The translations under genes and the position numbers were made by a program. Below, one piece after another: positions 23,006 through 35,035 of a stretch of DNA of 64,000 nt (the stretch's first letter is position 1; each line of letters opens with the position of its first letter). This stretch comes from Ecdyonurus torrentis (taxonomy: Eukaryota > Arthropoda > Insecta > Ephemeroptera > Heptageniidae): NCBI GenBank assembly GCA_949318235.1, contig OX439136.1:249576-313575 (forward strand). The letters are read 5' to 3'. The notes beneath the pieces are model-generated. The model saw only the letters and a program-made list of their open reading frames with translations. It did no database searches and was not told the DNA's origin.

Positions 23006-24227
23006 ATTGTAAAATTATGAAATTTCCCGGACAAAAGTATAAATTGTCAATACATTTCATTTTATGTAATATCATTTTTTTCACGTAGATGGTGACCGAT
23101 ATAGAGCGGAAATAAGTCAATAGAGAATCTTTATTTTCACCACAATTCCATCTCTACATTATTTATATCGAACAAAACCAATACTATATAAAATAAATTT
23201 AAATTTATTTAAAAAAAATGTTAATAATACACTGCAAACAGAGAAGTCTTGTAAAAAGACATTTCTGAAGTCTCAAAACGAGTCGTCCTTATTTGAGGCA
23301 GTTGAACTGTCTTTTTCAGTGTCTTCCTTTGGAAGACCCTAAAACCGTCTTTATCTGAGACACTATACCCCTAGCCTTGCAGAGACGATTCAAACGTCTT
23401 CAAATTAACCAACCCTACCTAATCTGACCCTACAATACTACCAAACCTATTACATTACCTATTATGCTACCTGATAGACCTCTAAAATGTCGACCTGAGT
23501 AAGTTTACCTTGATCTGAAGTTAAACTGAAACTAAATCAAAATTATTAAAAATTTATAATAATATTAACTAATTACGTTCCCTTAAGACCAGTATATAAT
23601 TCATTGACACTGAATAAAAATTGAAAGGAGTTATTGAATATACTACAATTTAGTCACATAATTTTATGCTGTTATAAATCAATTAAATATAGAAATATGC
23701 TATAAAAATGTAACAAAAAAAATTATTTATGGTACAGGGTTAACATAATTATTATTAGAAAAAACAAACATAAGTCACACATAGATTTAATTTGATTTAA
23801 ATTTATTTTACGTCATTTCACATCTTCTACAAAATTTTATATAGATATGAAAAACGAATGGTTAAATTTAAAAAATAGCAAGAAAAAAAAACTGTAATAA
23901 AAAAAATAATAATAAAAAAAAAGTAAAAAAATAAAAAGTCATGCGGATTTGTTACGAGATCCTCAGTTCATAACATAAGATTGTCCTTTATTCAGGGTCA
24001 CCTTTGACACTCGGAATCACGCGCAAAGGCCCAGCATGTGCTTGGTGTAGAGTAGAGCACCATGGTGTAGAGAGAGCGCAGACCACATCACTGTGACTAA
24101 CAAATTCAGTCCCTAAAAAAATAAGGTTTTATTTTAGTATTATTATTATTACCAAATTATTGATTTAAATAAGACTTGAAAATGGTCCCCGTATTTTTTT
24201 TAAATAATAATTAATGTACAATATACT

Positions 24228-24231
<4 letters not shown>

Positions 24232-24260
<29 letters not shown>
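24232..24260. repeat. (TA)n microsatellite
   Basis: About 14 TA units. Confidence 0.95.
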
Positions 24261-24263
<3 letters not shown>

Positions 24264-24596
24264 GTGTGTGTTAAGGCATCATAAAGTATTATATTTAATT
24301 AAACTTAATACCTAATATAAACTGCATAAAACTATGCTACTAAGCATAAACATGATTATGCTTAAAAATTTATGCTGTTCAAATTTAGCAATGATATAAA
24401 ATAAATATTGACACAGATTCAGCATTTAACGAACTTTAAAACCCTTCTTCAAAATAAAAAAAAATAAAAAAAGACAGAGAGAGAGAAAATATAACAGGAA
24501 AAATTACATATAGATAAATAGGAGAAAAAAATGCATATCTAAATAGAAAACTCCCTAAAAATAAGTAAAAAAAACAAAAAAAAAAAAGAGAAAAAA

Positions 24597-24628
24597 AAGA
24601 AGAAGAAGAAGAAGAAGAAGAAGAAGAT
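24597..24628. repeat. (AAG)n microsatellite
   Basis: About ten AAG units. Confidence 0.95.
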
Positions 24629-24880
24629 GGATAAAAGCAAATTAAACATGCATTTCATTGGCATTTGTTTGTTAGATTTAAATATAAAAAAAATTTAAAC
24701 AAATAAAGATTAAACTGTGAATTCTGTATTAAAACGGCTGTAAAATTTATAAACAAGATAAATAATAAAAGCTGTGACCTTTTCTGATATTTTAAATGAA
24801 TATATTATAAAATAACTGCTGTTCTATATAAATTTTGAACAAAAAATAAAATAATTATTTAATACTGAAAGAGGATAATA

Positions 24881-24916
<36 letters not shown>

Positions 24917-24932
24917 AGAGAGAGAGAGAGAA
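24881..24932. repeat. (GA)n microsatellite
   Basis: GA-rich tract with a few AAA interruptions. Similar shorter tracts lie at ~25,420-25,442 and ~25,565-25,580. Confidence 0.92.
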
Positions 24933-26582
24933 AACATACTTAATAAAGAACTTACTCTGTCTTCGAAAACCAGGCAGCTGTTCCCCATCAATGTGTCATC
25001 GGCTCATGATAAGATGCACTTTTATCGCTCACACTGGTGCGCTATATACAAGAAATACATAGTTTTTAAGAAGTCTATAATAAAAAAAAACTACAAAGTT
25101 CTGCTTTCAAAACAATAATATAAAAAGATGTGAAATAATAAAACACTACTAGAGGCAAATTAAAGAAGAAGAAAAAAAAAAAAAAAAGACGCAATATATA
25201 GAATGTTCTGCAGCGCAATTGCAATGTTATTTTTATCTTATTGCGTGTAAAAAATAATAATTAAATGTAAATTTATAAAACTTATATAGAAAACAAATAT
25301 ATTAAAAATGTTTATCTTAAAAAATATATCTAAATTAGTTTCAATATTTTGGAATTAAGTAATAAACCATTCATTTTCATGCAATTTTTAACTTATAAAT
25401 AAAATAAAGAGAATGAGGGAGAGAAAGAGAGAGAGAGAGAGCGAGTTATGTCCTATGTTCCATTAACCGATTATTTTTAATAATATTTTATATATATGAT
25501 TAAAACTCGATCTATGTAAAAATAATTGATATTATTCTAATATTTTAAAGAAATATGCTTGAGTGAGAGAGATAGAGAGAGGAGGACATATATGACTGAC
25601 CTTGACACATGACCGTGCTCCAGCTGCTCCGGCGTGTGTCACCATACCGCGATGCGTGCATCTCTCACACCAACGCTGGCGCCCGCCAACCTTGGCGCCA
25701 ACCGCCTATTAAAGAAATGCATTCATAGAAATATTGTGTTCTAAAAACAAATTGTCTTGCATTCGTTTATATAACTATATATTGTTGCAGAAAATGTTCT
25801 TACGTTATGGAAGCATAAGTTTTCGTTATAAAAACATCATGATAATTTCTTGTATTATTGTGACTGATTTTAAGTTATTATATACAAAAAAAATATATCA
25901 TGAACAATAATAACCACTAAATTTTGTAAATTACTTTTTACATAAATGCAAGAACTCTTATTGTTATACAAACCTCTAGATGTGGACGTTATAAAAAAAA
26001 AGTCCTAGAAGTTGGACTGTTTCAACTATTGCATGGCGTCAACGGCAATAGTTTTGTGATCCAATTCTTTGGTTTGTTTCAACTTCTTGGTGGTATCTGA
26101 TATCACGGCACATAACTATAACACTTATATTTCATATTTTATTGTCACACTGCACTTTATTGATCAATAAAAAGAACATAATTGAATAAATTTCGGAGCA
26201 ACATTTGGGCGCGGTACTTCAATGTATGCGTCATTGCCTCGTGAAAAGGAAGTTGCGCTTGACGTTCTTCTTTTGTCATGACGTCACAATGATAATCACG
26301 TGACCTACGGAAGACGGAAGACACTTTTGCAAACGTCTTCCGTCTTCTTCATTTTCAAAAAAAAATCTCTAAGTCCACAAACGTCTTAAAAATGAAGACT
26401 AAAGGACTGTCTTTTCGTTGTGCAAGTCTTTACAAACGGCTTTTCAAGAAAAAAGTTGTTAATTCCGACTTTTGCAAAGACACAATTTTTGCAGTGTAAC
26501 ATCTGTCAATAATGAAAAAAAAAATTCCAAATTAATTTAATCCACAAATAAAAATTATAGCATTAGTTTTGTTCAATATAAA

Positions 26583-27652
26583 TACAGTAAAACCTCGATA
26601 AAACGAACATCAAAAGACCTCGGGAATCGCCACTTCGTTATAACGAAATTCGCTATGACGAAACTATATACAAAAATGCCGTAAATACATGTATAATTTA
26701 TAAAAGACGTTAAATTTACGTCAAAAGTTGATATTTGCTCAACTTAAGTATACTAAAATTATTATTTCATAGACTGCTTGAAAAAAAGACACGCGCTACA
26801 ATAAAAAAACATACATAAAAAATACAGTACTAGAAAATTATCACGCGGTGGAAAAAAATAGTGCGCGCCTGTAAAGTATGCAGTAAAGAAGAAAAAATGT
26901 AACAATATTATTTAAAGAAAAAAACGTGGAAATTAAATACTTGCAGAGATGAAACTCCTCAAAAATAGGAGAAACAAACAGCTAGCCTGATCTTTTCACT
27001 GGGCTTTTTTTTCTTTTCTTTTTTTTCTTTTTTTTCGTGTTTCTGTAACGCGCAATCAATTTATTGTACTTAATATAGACGTGAATTTTATGTGAAATGA
27101 AAGAAAAAAATAAGTTGACTTCTAATTGAAATGAATTTTTGCTAAATTTATTTGTTTACGCTGATAGCAATTTTATCATCAGGGAGAAAAATTATCAATA
27201 AAAAATACTTATAGATATTTTATGCAAAATTGTGCAATACAGTATTGGAAATTTATAAAAACATTGAAACATTTTGCATACATTTTTTGAATGCTTAACA
27301 TTTAATGCACACACCACAGCAATTCACGTAATTTTATATAATTATACTCGATCGAGATGGCCACCAACTTTTTGCATTTTTTTAAGATTTTTTATTTATC
27401 TCTAGTATTCCGGACATTTTAAAAGTATGAAAGTGCGCGATGTATCGACGAAAGCTTTGATTTATTACTTATTTCAGGCTATTTATGGCTGCAAATTTAA
27501 AAAATTTTGACTTTGCTAAAATGAAATTTTGTTATAATGGGATTTCCCGATGCTTTTATTTTACATGCAAATTTCGGCGCGATCGGTGAAATTACTTTGC
27601 TATAATGACATTTTGCTACATCCAAAGTCACTATATTATCGAGGTTTTACTA
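26583..27652. mobile_element. ~1.07-kb pogo/Tigger-like TIR element, non-autonomous
   Basis: The left end TACAGTAAAACCTCGATAAA and the right end (reverse complement) TAGTAAAACCTCGATAATA match each other, and they resemble the CAGT..ACCTCGATATAACGAA termini typical of pogo-like elements. Internal CGTTATAACGAAATTCGCTA and a TTTGCTATAATGACATTTTG block near the right end extend the inverted relation. No transposase frame is present. Confidence 0.7.
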
Positions 27653-28079
27653 TTGCATTTCTTTTTAAAATCTTTTGCTTTTATTAAGATGTTTTTAAAT
27701 ATATATGTCTAAAAGATTTTTACGTGTTAATAATTCTCTTGTGAATAAAATTAAGCTTTAGAAGGAAAAAAAAATTGAATTAGCTTTTTGAAACAATTTT
27801 ATTGCAGCTTATTTTAATTGTACATACACACGATTGTGATAATTTAGTTTCCAATTCATAAACTGGTGGCAAAATTCCTATGCTTTTCTAATGAGAAAAA
27901 CATGCGCTAAAATTAAAGGGTAAAAAAAAAATATTATCAGTATCACAATTATGTGTACACAATTTTTTTAAAGTCTTATATGGTTTTAATACAGCGGCAA
28001 AAATAATATCGGTCTGTAGTTTGTACATGCACCTGTCACACCATCAAAAAAAAAAGAAATAATAATAATTATAATAGAA

Positions 28080-28771
28080 TGAGGCAGCGAGAGGCGAGCG
28101 AGCAGCCAGGTAGGAAGCCTTGAGTGTTATACACTGCACCTATACTATTTTATCTCTCGCCTGCTCAATACTACTTATTCATCGATGCAGTATTGTATCG
28201 ATCACATTTTCGTATAAAACTTGCCGATTTTTAAAATACTTTAATTAAAAATTCAATTTTAAAGTTAGAGTAGCAAAACTAACTTCAGTAGGTAGAAAGC
28301 ATTTTATACCAGCGCTGTTAAAAAAATCACACTTCTAAATGCTATAGTTACGGCGTGCGTAGGACATTCGCATACGTCACTTTTTTACGTCAACCAAGTG
28401 AACATAGCAAATATTTTTTTGCACTATCATAAAATAGACAATCTGAAGATGCTTTTACTCGTATTATGTTCAGATCTATCTTTAATAATAACGTCGCTAC
28501 AGAAGCTCAAAGTCAACATTTGACTCACGAGTTGAAAAAAATTTCATAAAATCACGACTTCGCGGGACGTTTTAATTAGTTGCATTTAAAATTGTTTTAC
28601 AAAAAATACGAAATTAAATTGAGTTGTAGAAGACAAAATTTCACATTTAATGACGTGTTTTGTAAAAAAGTCCCACCAGTGAGTGCACGGGAATGATGAC
28701 GTGAATAACGCTATAAGCTTCATATCACTTTCATTTTGTAAGGCTCTTTGTCAAAATTAAGAACGATATAT
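28080..28771. repeat. Right TIR of the foldback element
   Basis: Inverted partner of 21,160-21,864. Confidence 0.85.
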
Positions 28772-29002
28772 AATATATGTAAATTTTAATGCATGTAAAA
28801 AACAAACAAGCCTACATTTAAATTTGATCTTTCATACACTGTATCTTCAACATATTTAATCAATGAGTACAACATAAATTACAGCAATATTCCCTACTAT
28901 TGAAATATTTTATTCAAGCTAATACGTAATTTCCTTGTCATAGTTTTGTCTTCTATTTCTTTTTCTTTCTCTCTTACACGTACACACTCACTCACTCACG
29001 CA

Positions 29003-29119
<117 letters not shown>

Positions 29120-29519
29120 TAATGTTTAAGAAGTAAGTTGATTTTTTTATATAATGATCATCTTTGTAACAAATTAAGAAAAATTATAAATCAGTTTTAT
29201 TTGCAAAAGATTTATATACATTTATATATCACATTAGCTGCTGAACTAAAACAACTACATCCACACTCTATAATATTAAGTCAAATTAAAATATAATAGC
29301 AAATTTATAAATTACCTCAAAAATTCATAATTTATATATATTTTACGTTTTTCAAGTTATTTTATACAAACAAGACTTATATTTAATCATTTTATTTATA
29401 GAAATACTGAAATATTTAAATAAATCAACCCTGTTTAAAAAATTAATCGCAATGCATGCAAAAATGTAGTCAATATACATATATAAACAGCAAAAGAAAT
29501 TCATTGTTAAATTTACATA

Positions 29520-29604
29520 GTTGTAGCATGTTTCTAACCCTTAAATCATGTTATAATAATAGCGGGATTAAAAAATCAGTATAGCGTTAGAAACATGCTA
29601 CAAC
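29520..29604. repeat. Hairpin with 19-bp perfect arms
   Basis: GTTGTAGCATGTTTCTAAC at 29,520-29,538 is the exact reverse complement of 29,586-29,604. The loop is 47 nt. Confidence 0.9.
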
Positions 29605-31776
29605 CTCGATTAAAAAGGTAAATTACATAATGTTTAATCCCTCACTTTTTTAAACAGCCCCCTTAGTTCTCGCACCTCTATTCAAAGGTAAGTCTCTGAA
29701 AAAGTTATATCACCATCATCAAGCAGGGTTGAGGTTTTTTAAAAATGGTTTGCCCGACTGGCACGGCAGCAAACCGTCTCCCTCCAATTAACTCGCGCTC
29801 AAATTAGCGCAGCGAGATTAACCTGGCGGAAGGGTTTATGAATAGGACACTTCTTTTAGCTATGAAAAATAAAAAAGGGGTTTACTATCCCTTAAGTTTA
29901 AAACCAAAAAACAATAATGAAGAACAATAACAATAAATAATAATAATGTAATATCAGTTTCATTTTGCAAATGTAAAGTTTGTATGTTTTTGCTGAATTG
30001 GTATTTTCCTTTCTTTCATTGTCACACCAAAATTTAATCATCGAAAATAAGAAAACATGCTGTGCTGTCAATCCTTTCATCTTGTCTAACACGTTTCGCT
30101 CCAACTTGTATGTAGTTGTTTATGTTGAGGGAGAATATTTGTTTACATTATTTGGTTTAAAGTTATAATATGAGCTAGTTTAATAATTTTTGTAAAATAA
30201 AGTTTCAATACTTAAAACTCTCGCACATACACTCTCTCTCTCTCTACACATCTCTCTTTATATTTCTTGCCCGACAATTGTTCACACTGGTAATAATTGG
30301 TTTAGGCAATATCATGCATTAGAATATAATATGTTTAACAAATATTAAAATAATAAATGAATAAAAAAAAGAAAGAAAAAAAAGTTAAGAAGTAAATAAT
30401 GAAAAATAAAATTATCTCATTTACTTTCATTGTTTATTTTGTTATTTGCTAGCAAAAGAGACGCGCACGAATACTTAGGAATAAATAAATTATAAAATTA
30501 TAAATAATTAATTGAATGACTGAATAAAGACTATTCACCAATGAAAAATATATTTGAAACATTCTTAACGAAGTTACTCTAAACATGTTATATATTTATA
30601 ATAATGCAGTTTTCATTGATTAGAATAAAGGTTGTATACTATACTAGAAATATAATATTATATTTTTAGTTCAACGATTTATGATAATTTTGATAACTAT
30701 ATGTTATTAAAATTTGAAAATATAGTTTTTTTTAATTTTCATAAGTATATTAGAAGTAAGTATACAAAACAATATACACTATTGTATATTATTTAAGTAT
30801 TTTATTTCACTTTCGTTGAAATATATATAAATATTTTTAACGGCTATGATGTGTACTTTTGCCTTTTCTTATATTTATTTATAAGTACGTATTTTAGGTA
30901 TTTATGATGATAAAATTAATTATTGAAAATAATTAAAACATTAAAGTAACCCTTAAGACTTAAAACAAGTATTTTTTATTTTTTTATAAATCATTGTTCA
31001 ATTACAATAGTACCTGAGTACATTGCGCGTGCTGCACCGTAAGGGAGAAAAAAAATAGGTGTAACCTTTTTCGTTGTGACGTAGTACCGAGTCTCGCGGC
31101 AACGTAGAGCTGCTTATATGTGGCTAGAAATGTAGTGGGAGATGACTACCAATCACAGCGGTGAAACGTAATGACGTCGCAACGAGTCTAGTACGGTAAA
31201 AAAAGAGAGGGAAAAAACAAATGTGACTGGAGAGGAGAGCAGAGAGAGAGTAGACAAGTATTATACAGATATAATAATATAGGCACGCTTTTGTGAAATA
31301 AATTAACTAATACTGTTTTATAATATGACTTTATATTACCAGACCAATAAAATAATAATTATTCTATTCTAAATTTCCTACAGTATTTGCTATAATCTAT
31401 ATATATAAAAAGAAGAAGAAAAATAAGAAGAAAAAAAATATTTATAATTGAAATATAAATATAAAAATTTAATAAAATTTGAAGGTTATTTAAAAATTCA
31501 TTGTTTTTTTATTTATTCATTGCAAACAAAAGAGATAAAAAATACAAAACAATAGTTTAAATAATGTTTTTAAATATAGAACAAATATTAGATATTATGT
31601 AATTTTGTGCTCCTTCGCCTACCGTTGTATCATTAAAGCCTGCAACAAAATAATAATTTTTTTTTTTTTAAAAACATTTACATTTATATATAAACAAATT
31701 TTTAAGGTTCACAACAATAAATAATTAATGTTGAATAGTTAAATTACAATTTTGTAAATTTAAAAGTATACGTACT
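29605..31776. other. Spacer, no supported gene
   Basis: A less AT-rich patch at 29,745-29,840 (TAACTCGCGCTCAAATTAGC) and another at 31,010-31,250 (GACGTAGTACCGAGTC, GACGTCGCAACGAGTC) have no open frame or RNA-gene boxes. The second could be a promoter. A short TC tract lies at ~30,233. Confidence 0.45.
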
Positions 31777-32331
31777 TTATGCAGGGTATTTTGGAACAAA
31801 TCTGGACTGAAATCCTTTGTAAGTCCCGTCTGCGCTGGGGAACTTGCGTCTTATCTCGGCAACGACACAAGCAGGGATGACATACCGCACACGACGTTCA
31901 TTGTCTTTACCCAATTGCACTGATGACTTCATAAATTTTATAAACGCAGAATAGGCCAGATATCGCCACATTTTATTAGATTTCTCATCATTTATGTAAC
32001 TATGTTTGTTTCGCTTGATTTTGTCTCCACGCATTATTTTTAACATTCTTTCACCTGTCACAAAATTTTTAAACTCACTGTGTTGTGTTATGCAATTTAA
32101 ATTCTCGTCTTTCATCAGATTTTCCTTCAATAAATTACTCTCTTTGCAACAGAAACACTCAATGTCTTTTGGCATTGCAATACAAAACTCGCATTCGCAT
32201 CATTCTGTATTATCAGAACGTCCCTCTCTTTGAATTTCAATTTCATTAATTTGGCGAAGGCGTTCTTGGTATTCTATGTATTCCTCTTCAGAACAAACAG
32301 GCTCAGGCAATGTACCTAATGCTCCACTCAT
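31777..32331 (-). pseudogene. P2X7-C-terminal-like Cys-rich domain protein, one stop
   Basis: Single frame of 185 codons from ATG at 32,331 to the stop at 31,777, without introns, broken only by TGA at 32,200-32,202. The N-terminal third is acidic (EEEYIEYQERLRQ). After the stop comes the Cys cluster CECEFCIAMPKDIECFCCKE, then CITQH, MWRYLAYSAF, RRVRYVIPACVVAEIRRKFP and a GF element. This order (CxCxxCxxMPxxxECxCC, CITxHxxF, YRxxAYxxF, RxxxPxCVVxxIRxxFP) is that of the zinc/GDP-binding ballast domain at the C-terminus of P2X7 receptors. It also occurs as stand-alone genes in many invertebrates. The stop sits where the family usually has Trp before the first Cys, so a TGG-to-TGA change is likely. 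No channel part is present. The lack of introns suggests a retrocopy or mobile cargo. Confidence 0.75.
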
Positions 32332-32650
32332 TATTTCGAAAAAATAATAAATACTCACAGCACAAAATAATTTAAATTTACGAATAACGCTCAACACCAC
32401 TAACAAATCAATCGTCAAGAACACAATTACAACAAGAAGGAAGCAATGAAAAATATTTGTATTTGTAAGGAGTGGTCACACCTGCTTTGAAATGGTCCAA
32501 AGGTAAAGTTACTCATAATGTACATTAGTAATAGCTATACACAATAACAAGAAAATAGGTCAACGGGATTTTAATTGCCATGCGCAGTGAAAAAGTTTAG
32601 TATTTTGCACCAAAAAATTTCATTTATGAAGTAAAAATCATGCTGGAAGG

Positions 32651-32960
32651 ATGCGTGGTCCTAGGAAATGTACAGTGCTTGGATGTAAAACAGTGGGTAA
32701 AAGTAATGAAGATTTTGAGAATCAAATCATTTCTCAACATAAATTTCACAATCACATTTATCGCAATAAAGAAACAATAAAGATGCACTCAATGGTCTTC
32801 AAAAGCTATCACAAGATTTGATAGATATATGTAAAATTGCCGAGTTAAAATTAAAAATCTTGAAAAATGCAATAGGTTAAATAACGAATGTAAAACGATG
32901 ATAAATTCATGCTTATTAAAATACAAACATATGTTTCTTTGTGTAATTGTCTCATCGAGC
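32651..32960 (+). pseudogene. THAP-like zinc-finger protein remnant
   Basis: ATG at 32,651 opens RGPRKCTVLGCKTVGKSN, resembling the MPxKCxVxGC start of THAP DNA-binding domains found in P-element-type transposases and host regulators. The frame then decays. A later frame has a Lys/Leu-rich stretch (KIAELKLKILKNAIG) that could be the coiled coil usually following THAP. The remaining C..H pair and the AVPTIF-type motif are not visible. The call rests mainly on the first ~12 residues and could be coincidental. Confidence 0.3.
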
Positions 32961-33555
32961 AATTAAACGCCGTACAATATCGTAGTTTTCCCATTTCACA
33001 CTATTGAATTTCCAAAAAGTTGCAAAATTATATGAAATAGATTTTTAGTCGCTAAATGCAAGTGTCCATTTTAACATATTATTCTCTCTTACAATTGCAT
33101 TTCCCAGCGCTGCTTGCTTCCAAAATATATTTTTTTTTTAAAGTCCCGTACTGCTTCAATGACAAAATTTGACTTCTCGAGTCGAGTGCTACGCACCGAC
33201 GTCACGCGCTATACCTGGCGAGGACTTACCCTTCCCATTCCACCACACATTTTTTAGCGATGTTTCTTATGCAGTCGATATATACTTTTAGATTACCTAC
33301 CTGAAGTGTTTCGCGTCTATATGTGCATGTCTATGGACTGGGCCATAGACATTCTATGGACTGGACCAAGTTCCATAGTCTCAAGGGATACCAGGTGGAC
33401 AAATAGGACCATTGGTAAACTTTAACTTATTTCGTACATATGCGTTTCTCAGAAATTTTCATCCGACCCTCGTATTTATATATTAAAAATTAGGTTTCAA
33501 TACATTTTAAAATACGATCTAGTGCTTTTATGATATCACTGCCAGCACTGCGTAT
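32961..33555. other. Spacer, no supported gene
   Basis: Contains a GC-richer patch at 33,175-33,245 (GTGCTACGCACCGACGTCAC) and a small local repeat of CTATGGACTGG near 33,332-33,370. Confidence 0.5.
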
Positions 33556-33588
<33 letters not shown>

Positions 33589-33612
33589 GTCTGTCTCTCT
33601 CTCTCTCTCTCG
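33556..33612. repeat. (TC)n microsatellite
   Basis: TC tract with ATCTC and TGTCTG interruptions. Confidence 0.95.
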
Positions 33613-33966
33613 CTGTTTATTATGTTGTAAATAGCATTAAACTTGGAAGAGTGTAAAACTTGCATTTTTATTTAGGAATAATGTAAAGATAATATGTTCA
33701 CTGTCATGATTTAAAATATATTGAAAAAATAAGGTCTTACTTTCTATGTACAATGAACATTGGCGTAGGTGAAACATCTAAATATCGTTGCTATTGCATC
33801 CTCGTGTAACAAGCTTTTTTACAGAAATATTTCAATTTTACAATAAACTATGCCACACACAAATATACAGTAACATAGTAACACTTCAAAAGTCAAGCTC
33901 ACACTAAACGTGGTGACTAATCTCGTCTTTCTTTTCTCACTCGTCACAATTTCATTTTGGAGATGG

Positions 33967-33969
<3 letters not shown>

Positions 33970-33997
<28 letters not shown>

Positions 33998-33999
33998 AC
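33970..33999. repeat. (GA)n microsatellite
   Basis: About 14 GA units. Confidence 0.95.
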
Positions 34000-34843
34000 A
34001 TGCAAAACAGTAGTATTTAAAAATGGAAACATTATTTTTTTATAAATTATTATTCTGATTCGTCACTTAAAAAGTTTTTTTTTCCTTATTAGTTTTTTAA
34101 AATTTTAAAACAATCGCACCCTCACTATATCAGCTAACCGAGTCAAACTAGTGTATCGTGTTGAGTTGCATTGTGAATCATTGGTTTTTTATTCGTTCTA
34201 CATTCTTCCAACTAGCATTATATATTATTTATAAATAAATACTCTATGGTATGTATTATTTATTGCATTATTTTTACTATATTATAATAATCAGCTGTAA
34301 TATTACTTATTTAATTATCATAAATGTGCATAATTTTATACACAGTATTGTATAATCATACTGCATTACACATAATTTATACATTTCATTTTTTACGCAA
34401 TGCAATGTAGTTATACATTGATATAGCATATGTATACACACAAACACATATATTATTATATACTTGTTGTTTTAAATAAAGAACAAATTTTTTTATTGTA
34501 TCTTTTATATCATAGTTTTGTAGATTTTGCTACAGTCGATGTTTCATAACAAAAACGATGATAACATTCCTTAATATTTTTTTTATAACATTTAAATACG
34601 TTCAGCATGTTAAAGAAACCAGAGAGTTTAAAGTTTAAAATACTGTCAAATAAATATAAGGAAACTTATGAAAATTATTATACTAAATATATTACCACTA
34701 TATAACATATTATGCTTTATAGTTACGTTGTTTTGAAGAGAATACGAGAATAGTATGAGCATTCATTCATCTATGGTTTAGTTGGGGTAGCATTTTTTTC
34801 CGAGAAGGCCATGGGATATCTCAATTGCACCCGTGAAATAATT
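34000..34843. other. AT-rich spacer, no gene seen
   Basis: No open frame, repeat or RNA-gene box is supported. Confidence 0.5.
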
Positions 34844-35035
34844 TTTAGCTTTAAATTCAAGATATACATCGCGAGATCAGTTATTTTAATTATTTATTGC
34901 AAAAAGATTGGCCCGGGCTTGCAAACAAAAAAAAAATGACAATTAAAAAAAACAGAACATTTGTGAAAAATTATATTTCTTATAATTTAATTAAAAAACT
35001 GATCTCGCGATGTATATTTTTAATTTAAAGCTAAA
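34844..35035. repeat. Hairpin MITE, ~39-bp arms
   Basis: TTTAGCTTTAAATTCAAGAT facing the reverse complement ending TTAAAGCTAAA. Both arms contain ATACATCGCGAGATCAGTT. The loop is ~114 bp. Confidence 0.85.

Larger units (their letters stand above)
23970..25705 (-). ncRNA. Candidate three-exon transcript inside the CACTGCAAA element
   Basis: Three GC-richer islands on the minus strand carry matching splice borders. Exon 1 spans 25,705-25,601 with donor CAAG|GTCAGT. Exon 2 spans 25,041-24,956 with acceptor TATATAG and donor ACAGA|GTAAGT. Exon 3 starts at 24,112 after a TTTTTTAG acceptor and contains AATAAA near 23,990, a possible poly(A) signal. None of the exons has a long open frame, so a non-coding RNA or a decayed gene is more likely than a protein. 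The introns hold GA and AAG microsatellites. This is inferred purely from composition and splice signals. Confidence 0.35.
23230..26496. mobile_element. 3.27-kb TIR element with CACTGCAAA ends
   Basis: Begins CACTGCAAAC and ends TTTTTGCAGTG, flanked by TA on both sides (23,228-29 and 26,497-98). The subterminal ~200 bp at each end are crowded with AAGAC/GTCTT motifs in both orientations, a likely transposase-binding pattern. No transposase frame is seen. It lies nested inside the foldback element. Confidence 0.75.
21160..28771. mobile_element. Foldback DNA element with ~690-bp terminal inverted repeats
   Basis: 21,160-21,864 is the inverted match of 28,080-28,771. Landmarks in both arms include TATCGATACAGTATTG-type sequence, ACGTCCCGCGAAGTCGTGAT and CAGCGCTGGTATAAAA. 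Arm identity is high but not perfect, with small indels. The span is about 7.6 kb. I found no transposase frame inside, so it is non-autonomous or has lost it. Nested insertions are listed separately. Confidence 0.8.

Noticed and set aside
29745..29840. RNA gene in a GC-richer patch
   Set aside because: No A/B boxes or stable fold could be recognised by eye.
32200..32202. In-frame TGA as selenocysteine or programmed readthrough
   Set aside because: The family has Trp there, no SECIS-like element was noticed, and other elements here show ordinary nonsense decay including TAA and frameshifts.
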